NCBI GenBank assembly: GCA_036674765.1
Contig: JARVKI010000004.1
Location: forward strand, 310,001 to 374,000
Source: Seiridium cupressi
Taxonomy: Eukaryota > Ascomycota > Sordariomycetes > Amphisphaeriales > Sporocadaceae
Direction of reading: 5' to 3'
Length of the DNA: 64,000 bases
A program made the position numbers and the translations under genes. Of this stretch, positions 55,964 through 64,000 are shown piece after piece; position 1 is the first letter of the stretch; every line of letters starts with the position of its first letter. Under the pieces are notes generated by a model. It made no database searches and was not told the DNA's origin. It saw nothing but the letters and a program-made list of their open reading frames with translations.

Positions 55964-57233
55964 ATGGACGAGTCGCTGGATCCAGCTATTCTAGCCGGTA
56001 TGTTGTTACGAAGGGTCGGTCCGACGCCACGAGGCTTACTGACCAATCCCGCACAGCGATGCCGTCCGGTTGTGCAGTAATTGCAGTGAACCCACACGGA
56101 ACGAGTAGTTGGTCTGCAGGGTACAAGGTTGACATAGAAGTTGATGGAGAAGAATTAAAGTACTTCCTGAAGGTAGGAACTCCATTATTTTTGTCCCACT
56201 CCTAGCCTATATTTGTACTAAGCAAGGATGCTGGCAGGTTATCCACCGACCAAGACATATAGAGCTAGCCTTGGGAGAGTTCGAAAGCCAGAAAGAGATC
56301 CAGCGTTACTTGCCTGACAATGTTGCTATTCCTTTGGCACAGGGCACACTTGACAACGACCCAGCGTCGTCTTTCTTTCTGACACCTTTTCGCGACCTCA
56401 GCGACAAGCCCCCCGAGCCGGTGCAACTAGTGGAAGTTTTGTCCAAAATGCATACCACATCATCATCACCAACTGGCAAGTTCGGGTTTCATGTTACCAC
56501 TTTTAACGGGATAGTTCCGATAGTGAACGACTGGTGTGATAGCTGGGAGGACTTCTATGCCCGCCAGCTTCGATCCGATATAGCCTGGGAACAAAGTATT
56601 CGAGGGCCTGATGCAGAGTTCGATGCCATATCCGAGGAGTTCTTCGAAAAGGTTATCCCCAGACTCCTTCGACCATTGCAGACGGGAGGGCGAAACATCA
56701 AGCCCGTCCTTTGCCACGGCGACGTGTGGCCTGGCAACGTACAAGTCGATAAAGCGAACCAACGTGTCATATTGTTTGACTCTTGCTGTTGCTATGGTCA
56801 CAATGAGCGTAGGTAGATCTCCTGTTGTAATGTGGTATAGTGTTGTTTACTTTCTTCTGATCAGTCGACTTGGCCATGATGAGAGAGCCACGATACCAGT
56901 TTACAGGAGCGCATGCCGATAGATATAGGGAAGTCGTACGGCCCTCGGAGCCTGTCGAGGATTTCGATGATAGGAATGCTATCTACGCTATGTAAGTTTG
57001 AGACCTTTCTAGGGGAAAGGCACGTTGACTAAAGAACCCCTTGGCGTGACAATATCATCAACTCAGGTCTCCATGTGCATCGGCATTTTTTGCGTGAAGA
57101 GTAGGTGCCCCTAATTGTCAATAATGTCATTTTTCTCTATTTAATCACAGACAATAGGGTAAAGAAAGAAATGCGAAGGTTAACTGAGAAGCATCCCAAA
57201 GGGATTGATGGATTTCAGGAGAACGTGGTGTAA
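55964..57233 (+). CDS. Fructosamine-3-kinase-like protein (FN3K family)
   Basis: Six exons fit: 55964-55997, 56057-56172, 56238-56808, 56865-56991, 57035-57100 and 57158-57233, for 329 residues. Exons 1-4 are well supported; the last two rest on frame and the ending MRRLTEKHPKGIDGF, so the 3' end is less sure. Family features: a nucleotide-binding start (VIAVNPHGTSSWSAGYKVD), GEFESQKEIQRYLPD, GKFGFHVTTFNGIVP, EKVIPRLLRPLQTGGR, and the kinase-type catalytic loop KPVLCHGDVWPGN. SEPVEDFDDRNAIYA follows. FN3K enzymes phosphorylate sugar adducts on protein lysines and so start deglycation. The gene is divergent from the NLR relic with only about 100 bases between. Cytosolic; substrate inferred from family. 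Confidence 0.88.
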
Positions 57234-57483
57234 CATTTGACTCGCCCCTGGTATGCTAGTCCAATGCTGACAGAAATATACTCTTTACGAGTAGCACTGG
57301 TGATTGTTCATGTTATTCGGCATAGGATGGAATCGGTACGACACAGTTGCAACCACCCTACCCTAGGATAGCACATACTACTCAATGGCCTACATGACAT
57401 TTGGTGCTATCTTGGTGCTCGGCTATGATGAACCTCACGTCATGAAATGAGAGATATCATCATTTTGATGCAGATCAGGCTCT

Positions 57484-58647
57484 TCAGCTCCATGCGTAGA
57501 ACTGATTCTTATGAATCGTCACGGTTCCCGCCTCAGTACCATTCCGTAGCCTCAAAGAAGGCACACTTCTCGTAGCTTGTTCCTCTATTAGTACTTTTTC
57601 GCAGATGAGGCTCCCCAGAGACTGTGACGCACGGAGTATAGCGGGAGTCGAGTCCCAGACAACCACTCGTGGCAAGCCCCAATCCTGAGCCTCTCTTAAA
57701 GCTTCCAAGAGAATGGAAGACAGAACAAACTCGACAGCGGCGCTTCCAATGGAAGAATGAAGCCTTTGGACAACGAGTTGTTGTTTGCGAAAATCGTGAT
57801 ACCAGCAAACCCAAGCGTCCATAGACTGAGAAATTGCCCCACGTATTTGCGGCTTTTTGGCGCAATGCTTGAGCGCGATATAATTGGCCCTCTCATGTAA
57901 CCAGCTAATCATCTCGAACGTGGGAAGGACTGCAAGATGCAGATCATTCGACTCCGCATCAAGCATATCGAACTCGATCTTGAGCCGATCTACATCCCTA
58001 GCGCACAGCTCTTCGAAACTTCCCGTACTTAGGGACTGGGTCTTTGGTAGGGACAACTCGGCAGCCGATGGCAGGCGTTTGGCAGGAACCGGCATCGTGC
58101 AGTGCGATACTGGGAAAGCTTTCCAGCCCCGTCTCGCGTAGAACTGTACTTAGATTAGAGAGAACCACTACTCGTTCGTTCGGCAAAAGTTCCATACATC
58201 ACCTATGGAGGTATATAGCATACTGGCATAAGCATCACCTGGTCCGTCTATCCATGCAGCAATTTGCTCCAGAAGCAAGGAAGCCAATCCACGACCTCGA
58301 AATTGCGGATTGGTCACAACACTTGCGATGCAATAACCCCGTTCTTCTCGGACGCCTTTTGCATCTCGAACGATTATGTCGCGGCGTATTGTTTTACAGG
58401 TTGCGAGGACCACTTCCAGATTGGTGGCCAAATAAAGACACCAGAATCGCCAGCCGTTGTTTCGAGTCAGGGCCAGGTCGCCCAGATACTGTTCTCGTTC
58501 TAGGTAGTCGAATGTAGTGAGGGGTGCACCAAATTCGATGGCAGCTAATTTGCAACATTGCGCACGTTGCTCAAATGTCGCTTCTCCAAATTCGACATCT
58601 ATTGAGCCATCTGGCCCATTGATGGTTGAAGTCATACGATCGGTCAT
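57484..58647 (-). CDS. GNAT acetyltransferase, lysine acetyltransferase LYC1-like
   Basis: Exons 58647-58198 and 58143-57484 join to 369 residues; the intron is 54 nt with a GTATGG donor. The N-terminal half is a GNAT fold with the acetyl-CoA loop VVTNPQFRGRGLASLLLEQI (R-G-R-G-L-A). The junction reads SMLYTSIGDFYARRGWKAFP. The C-terminal half, typical of fungal LYC1 relatives, has ELCARDVDRLKIEF, then ISWLHERANYIA, AWVCWYHDFRKQQLVVQRLH and the ending QFYAWS. In Yarrowia, LYC1 acetylates free lysine at N6 in catabolism; many fungi have paralogues of unknown substrate. The start is the Met of MTDRMTST, since upstream codons of the frame are not conserved-looking. Convergent with the FN3K-like gene. 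Confidence 0.9.
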
Positions 58648-59006
58648 TTTGAACTTGATGTTGCTCCAGGTGAAATGGATGCCCACTGCTTCCTTACATG
58701 TCAGACTGCTATTCCCACTGGTGGTGGGGCTGCCGAGGGGCGATCGCCCAACTGGATTACATAGAGTGCCAAGCAAGTGCTCAATCGACAGTCAAGGTAG
58801 GATCGTCTGGCTGGTGGCTGAACTCATGAGCGTTGGGATTATGAAAGGCGCGCTGTAGCGGCACACCCAAATTTGGCTTAGCAGGATGGCTGGCCAAGTA
58901 TTTGTGATGTGGATTGCTTCGTTCATTAGACATTGCCTACTATACAAATAATTCCTTTATATGGCCTACGTCGACAGTACCACCATAGTCAGTCATCCGA
59001 GGACTC
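58648..59006. other. Intergenic, nothing recognised
   Basis: Promoter of the acetyltransferase gene and 3' flank of the glycosyltransferase gene. No gene. Confidence 0.6.
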
Positions 59007-60419
59007 TCAATCTTTCCTTGTGTACTTGAAGATTTCCCTCTCGATAGTTGACAAGCTATCCATGTCCTCGTTCTCCTGCATCAGGCGCACGGCCCTGCGC
59101 TTGTATTTCGGTTCATTCAAGATCTTGTCTGCTGCACTCGCAATTTGCTCGCTTGTCGGCGTCTGAGTTTTCAGGTTTATTGCGAAACCCGCGTACTCCG
59201 CCCTTGCCGTCACCTCGACCTTGTCTTCTGTGATGCCAGCCACGACCATGGGTACGCCATTAATGACACCGTGCATCATACCGCCGTACCCACCGTTGCT
59301 CACAAAGACGTCGGCGTACTCGAGGGCGGCATCATACGGCAGGAAATCGACCACCCGCACGTTTGCGGGAACCTCGAAGGCGGCTGGCAGCTTAGCGTCC
59401 TTGACTCCGAGAATGGCGATCACAATGACATCTGATCTGGAAGCAAATGCTTTCATGGCGGGGATGATCAGCTCGTCGCAGTCGGTCGCGATAGTGCCTT
59501 GGGCGAGCGGGATGACCTTCTTTCGGTCCGGAGAATCGGCCGGAAGTGCGGCGTTCTCCTTGATTTCAGACCACCACGATGGATAAACAAGGTTGGGATC
59601 GATCCCTCGTTTTGGCAGTGCACCAGCAAATCTGATGGACGAGTGCAGATCCGAGCGAGGATACTCCAGGCTTGGGCTGCACATCTGGAAGCATGTGTCA
59701 AACGAGTCTGTCCAAGCATCGAACATGAATTGCTTCGGTAGCTTCGTGCAGCCAACGCTCTTGAGGATTGTGAGGAATTCGTCGTTGAGGGGCTTGAACG
59801 GGCCCTGCCAATAGAACAAGTCATTCAGCAACTTGTTTCTGGCCCGGCCAGACTCTGTCGTGTCCGGTGGGAGGCCAGGCCCAAATGGAGCGAGGTCATC
59901 ACTCGTCGCAAGAAGAGGGATAACGTTGATGTTGATGACCCGAGGGAACTTATCGTAACCTTTGGGCAATGGCGCACCGTACATGAAGGGCAGCACACCC
60001 ATGGACGCTGTTTCGACGACCACCACAACATCTCTGGAAGGGTCCCGCTCACGGACCATCTCCAAAAGAGACCGAACGGTGGCCGCCCGCGGCGCAATCG
60101 AAGCAAGGAAGATGGACCTCATGTCGTAAAGCAGTTTCGGGAGGCCCACCGGGTGGTCATCTCGCCCTTCCAGGCTGCCTGCTGGAAAGAAAGGGGTGGT
60201 CTCGTAAAACTCTGCTCCGATTTTTTCTACACTTCCTCTCAGATCCGGTGCTGTCATGAAGATGACTTCAAAGCCGCGCTTGGCCATCTCAAGGGCGACG
60301 TGCAGTGCGGGTGCTGAGTGGCCCATGACGGGCCCAGCCGACATGACCAGCAGAGGTTTCTTGGTGTCTTTCGTCATCTTGGGCACAATGGTCTCGGAGC
60401 CGGTATGGTCAACTGTCAT
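59007..60419 (-). CDS. GT1-family UDP-glycosyltransferase, YjiC/MGT type
   Basis: A single exon of 470 residues. The N-terminal acceptor domain begins LLVMSAGPVMGHSAPALHVA, with the His (H34) that acts as catalytic base in this fold. The C-terminal donor domain has KKVIPLAQGTIATDCDELI, then VRVVDFLPYDAALEYADVFV and the sugar-nucleotide motif SNGGYGGMMHGVINGVPMVV. GITEDKVEVTARAEYAG follows. The SNGGYGG form is characteristic of macrolide-glycosyltransferase-like (YjiC) proteins rather than plant-type PSPG enzymes. It should transfer a sugar to a small lipophilic acceptor in the cytosol. No secondary-metabolite backbone gene is nearby, so a detoxifying role is as likely as a biosynthetic one. 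The lack of introns contrasts with its neighbours. Start is the first ATG; a second at residue 15 is possible. Confidence 0.9.
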   Translation of the reverse strand: MTVDHTGSETIVPKMTKDTKKPLLVMSAGPVMGHSAPALHVALEMAKRGFEVIFMTAPDLRGSVEKIGAEFYETTPFFPAGSLEGRDDHPVGLPKLLYDMRSIFLASIAPRAATVRSLLEMVRERDPSRDVVVVVETASMGVLPFMYGAPLPKGYDKFPRVININVIPLLATSDDLAPFGPGLPPDTTESGRARNKLLNDLFYWQGPFKPLNDEFLTILKSVGCTKLPKQFMFDAWTDSFDTCFQMCSPSLEYPRSDLHSSIRFAGALPKRGIDPNLVYPSWWSEIKENAALPADSPDRKKVIPLAQGTIATDCDELIIPAMKAFASRSDVIVIAILGVKDAKLPAAFEVPANVRVVDFLPYDAALEYADVFVSNGGYGGMMHGVINGVPMVVAGITEDKVEVTARAEYAGFAINLKTQTPTSEQIASAADKILNEPKYKRRAVRLMQENEDMDSLSTIEREIFKYTRKD

Positions 60420-62126
60420 CTTGGGTGAAATGCAAAGGAGGAGACGTTCAAAAAGTGTTCTTTTTGTGTATCATCTTCCGGAAGCGCTGGGGTCAAGCCT
60501 GATGTCTTATATCCCCTGAATCATGCATGTGCGTTATGGAGCTAGTGCCAAGGGGCAGACGCCAGGTAGGAGAAAGCGGCCGCAAGAATAAGTCGTTATT
60601 ATTAGCGAAAGCTGGCCGCTGAGGACCAATGCTTCCAGGGCCCTGGCCCCATCAAAATCACAGATCTGATAGATCGACTGCGGACTATCGGAAGACTAAG
60701 GATAAGGCTGGCTGTTTGATGGTGGCATGCAGGTGATTCAATGATATGCGGCACAGCCCCAAGCGCATATCTCGCTAGACCGTCGACACGCGTGAATGAC
60801 TGCAAGAACAGGGGACATTCGTATGAAGAGCCATTCAGGTTCTACTAAGCACGCCGAGCGCGTGTGTGGATGTTTTATGTCTAGCAAGCATGCAGGAATC
60901 CGACTCCATGGCCGGGAGCCAACACAAGCTTCAGGCCAAGCTCAATCTGCGGCTCAGTGCGCTAAGACTCGCTGTGAGGCTGATCTTCAGCGAGAGCTGG
61001 TAGTCGGCTGTCTGAAGTGGGGGCAGCATGTCTGAATGGATAATGGGCTTCTGCCCTCCTTCGCCATTCTTGCACTTTTGACAAGTAACCTATGGCATCT
61101 GCCAACAGTGTTCAAGACGCTTTCTCTAGACAGAAATTGTTCTGCATTCACGCAGTAGAGTCTCAATCCATGCAACACAGCTTGTTTGGAATGGGGGCTA
61201 CCACGCTGTGCTGACGTGAGACTAGCCGCCGTCTGCGGCCGCCTCTAATTTCACTTCCCTATTGGCTACAATCCTTCAGCTCTCAGGCAGGCTGAACTCA
61301 TGCTTGATAAGCTATGTCCGTATAGTCAACTGCAGCCGGTGGAGGATGTGAATTAAATGTGCACTTTTCGATGTCTCGCAGTACGTAAGCCGTTTAGCGC
61401 ACAAACGGACACAAGGCCATCAGACCTCCCTGCCACCGCCGGGGCATCTCAGTGGAGCGCATCCTGGTTTTCGACGACCGGCATACAATGTACCCGGCAG
61501 CCCTACGAACGCACAGGTTGGGGTCAACCATGGCGCCGCCGCGGCCTCGTATGTTTCACTGCAGTGTATCTGTAAATATGATAACCCGACATAATGATGT
61601 AACGATATCTTTCTACAAATAGTGCCACGTCAATATGCATATCAAACAAAGGCTGCTTCGGTCCAATTCGTTCTTATCTATTACTTACCATTATGTAGCT
61701 GTGGAAATATCTCTGATTGGCTTGCTGGTTATTATTGTTGATCCTTGTAACGCTTAGCTAGATCGGAACGCACTACAAGGCTTGTGTCCGAATTGCGCAC
61801 TACATATGTATCTGTCTGAATCACTATGTACTAGGTACCACTCCAACGAACTTGCTGGTCAGCTTTCCATACTTCGACATGCCAGAGGATTGTAGTCTGT
61901 TTATACTCTTATTATAGATTTGAAAGTTTCATCCGGAGATGTGTTTTTTCCATGATTAGCTTGGTTTTGGCTTGTTTAGCCTGGTATCCTTAGGATACTG
62001 TCTGTTCGAACCAATAGGAAATTATTGGTGAAATACTTTTCCAACATCAGCGCATGCAACAACCTCAAGGAAATGATAGTGTTACCGAGCATTAATTTCT
62101 AGCAATGAAGCCTATATGTGAAAATG
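60420..62126. other. Intergenic, nothing recognised
   Basis: About 1.7 kb; the part after 61560 is AT-rich. No conserved gene, tRNA or repeat recognised. Confidence 0.55.
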
Positions 62127-63676
62127 CTAAGCTTGAATAGTAAACACTTGTGTTCCGTCATTGGTGCATGCGGAAGAATCCAATCGACCATCCCCGGCCA
62201 CAATGCAAGTGGCATTGGCCGCATCCAACGGTGCAAAGACCAAGCTTGTTTCCCCAGTAAAGGGAACGAGCTGTCCGTTACTTGTCTCGCCCTCTATGTA
62301 AAATATCAGCGAACATGTCCCAGACGTCACGATATGGGATGAAGAATCTTACCTCCGTCAGCACGCCCGCCGCAAGAGAATATGGTGACTGTGTCGCCTG
62401 CTGAGCGCCTTCCATCATGGCTGATGCAGCCGTTTGTCTAGAAAGATTAGTATTGTGCTTCCTTGTTATTGGTCAATGATTTCTTACCAGGCTGCTGACT
62501 ATCAGCGCGGCGTCCTGGGCATTATTATGTTTACCAGCCGTGATGACATCAAATTTCTCATTCGGTGTCCCCGCACAGGTGACCAGGGATACCGGGATCA
62601 AGTTCTCCCTGAAATCGCCAGCTGTTGGGTCAACGAACAAGCACTGCCCGTTGGGTGCTTGTATCGATACAGATGTGAATGCTCTCGTAGCCGTGTCATC
62701 ACGTTCTTGAGATTCAGCAACCGCGGAGGGAACAAGTGTGCCACCAGCACGAGATACGGGAACGGCATCCGTGGGATTAGGTATTCCGCCTACGGTCACA
62801 TTGGTCGTAACAGGGCTTGAGGGAGCTGGTGATACCGTGGTAGATGTCGTCGTAGCCGTGCTGGCCGCACGGCTACTTGATACGGCAGAGGCCACCGGTG
62901 CTGCACTTCCATCATCTGCAGCTCCATCTGGACCAAATGTGAATGCCTGGCCTGCATCACCCTCGGCACAAGCAGCAATGTCAAGCACATCACCCTTAAC
63001 GGTGAAACACGATTCGACCTGATTTTCAGGTGAGAATGAGAGTGGGCCAGATCCTCCGTTGAAAGAGAAGAGCTGAGAATTGGTTACGTCACCACCTGCA
63101 ACGCCAAGTTAGACCAACAATGTACCATAACCTTTACAAGAACACTTACCACCATCAGCACGGCCACCACACGAGAAGAGAAGGACCTGATTGCCAGCAG
63201 CACGGCGCGGATCAAAGTTGAAACATGCTTGAGTCTGCATACAGATTAACACATGGATTGGGACTGTGTAGGTTGGACCACATACCAACGTGCTGACAAC
63301 CAATATCGAACCGGCCACATTGTTGTGCTTCCCACTAGTTATGACATCCCAGCCTTGACCGTCTGTGGTTCCACAGGCTGCAACTTGGATAGGCGTCAAG
63401 TTCGCGCGAAAGTCGCCGGACAGCTCATCCACGAAGAGACATTGTCCATCTGAAGTCTGACGCATGTTCAGCACACTCAACGCACATACGGAAGACCACG
63501 TGGAGCCATACTTTGATTTGTACATCGGAAAAGGCTCTTGTAGCTGTGGCATCACGTTGCTGTGCCTCTTCGAAAGCAGCCTGGTCTAGCTGCGTCACAG
63601 CTCGTGATCCAATGATTGGACTTGCTACCACACGAGCTACAAGCGTAGCAAGCACGCCCGCATAAGTTGAACGCAT
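62127..63676 (-). CDS. Secreted protein with two tandem lectin-like repeats
   Basis: Six exons fit: 63676-63512, 63456-63286, 63234-63150, 63095-62488, 62437-62353 and 62293-62127, for 426 residues. A signal peptide covers about 1-18. Two repeats of about 140 residues follow. Each starts with a ATATRAF(S/T) segment, then GQCLFVD and FR(A/E)NL(T/I)P(I/V). WDVITSGKHNN or FDVITAGKHNN comes next, followed by a Cys-containing block (ACFNFDPRRAAGNQVLLFSC / GCISHDGRRSAGDTVTIFSC) and CGGRADG. A Ser/Thr/Ala-rich linker, probably glycosylated, separates them. The pattern of GQCLFVD and repeated hydrophobic/Cys blocks suggests a beta-trefoil, ricin-B-lectin-type carbohydrate-binding fold; this is inference. 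No catalytic domain is present. Extracellular role, possibly wall or glycan binding. Confidence 0.8.
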
Positions 63677-64000
63677 TGTTGAAAAATAGTAATGATTATC
63701 AAAATAGAGTCCTGGAAATGAAGCGAAGGAAGATTTGAGTGCCGTGACCGTCAAGTCCTTTAAAATGAGTGTAAATAGAAAGGAATGAATCCTGCACTGC
63801 AGGCAACAAAATCTAAAAAGATAATGGCCGACCCAAAAAGCACGATGTCAAATACTGGAGTCCAAATTCATGATGGGCATCCATGAGGCACTTATAGAGA
63901 TATACTTGACTGCACAGCGCACACCAGATTACAGGTCTAGTGTATATGGGCGCTTACCCTGGCATGAGGCTGAAGCAAAGGATCACAGGAGGCGCACCTT
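63677..64000. other. Promoter side of the lectin-like gene
   Basis: Upstream DNA of the last gene to the window end. No further gene seen. Confidence 0.5.

Noticed and set aside
61975..62025. TGTTCGAACC sequence resembling a tRNA T-loop (B box)
   Set aside because: No matching acceptor, D or anticodon stem can be formed around it.

Overview
This window is nuclear DNA from a filamentous ascomycete (Pezizomycotina; an Eurotiomycete such as an Aspergillus, Penicillium or Talaromyces relative is my best guess, but the order is an inference). Genes are monocistronic and on both strands. Most are split by introns of about 45-100 nt with GT..AG ends and CTAAC/CTGAC branch-like motifs. Fungal-specific families are present: MHR-type transcription factors, an Egh16-like secreted protein, GH3 and GH55 glucanases, fungal NLR parts and a Set9 histone methyltransferase. 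I rebuilt exon structures by hand from reading frame, splice signals and family conservation; no RNA evidence was available.

Layout. 1-7 kb: 3' part of a sugar-regulator-like transcription factor, a five-exon aldo/keto reductase, a decayed monocarboxylate-type MFS transporter and a MARVEL-like four-helix membrane protein. 9-17 kb: a WRN/RNase D-type exonuclease with an HRDC domain, an unknown Cys-containing protein, a glutathione S-transferase carrying an apparent one-base frameshift, and a transcription-factor-like protein without a visible zinc cluster. 17-28 kb: a polyQ/poly-Gly protein, an amidoligase-like enzyme, an unrecognised five-exon coiled-coil protein and a fused LrgA/LrgB-like membrane protein. 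30-44 kb is the housekeeping part: Pin1/Ess1 prolyl isomerase, RNA polymerase subunit RPB9 (interrupted by a very long intron), mitochondrial ribosomal protein uL14m, Set9, and two membrane/coiled-coil proteins. 45-54 kb is secreted and wall-related: GH3 beta-glucosidase-like enzyme with a poly-glycine insert, GH55 exo-beta-1,3-glucanase and an Egh16-like protein. 54-64 kb: a broken alpha/beta-hydrolase-NACHT (NLR-type) gene, a fructosamine-kinase-like protein, a LYC1-like GNAT acetyltransferase, a YjiC-like glycosyltransferase, and a secreted protein with two tandem lectin-like repeats whose introns were duplicated with the protein repeat.

How the genes fit together. I see no canonical biosynthetic cluster, transposon, rRNA, tRNA or CRISPR array. 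The GH3 and GH55 genes are adjacent on the same strand and both act on beta-glucans, so shared wall or biomass degradation is plausible. FN3K-like and LYC1-like genes both concern modified amino groups, but joint function is only speculation. The most unusual structure is the RPB9 locus: its exons and splice sites are convincing, yet the first intron is about 1.77 kb, holds long ORFs on both strands, and exon 1 reads in frame through the donor site for about 150 more codons. Three genes (MFS, NLR, and possibly GST) show decay, marking the intervals around them as accessory or fast-changing.
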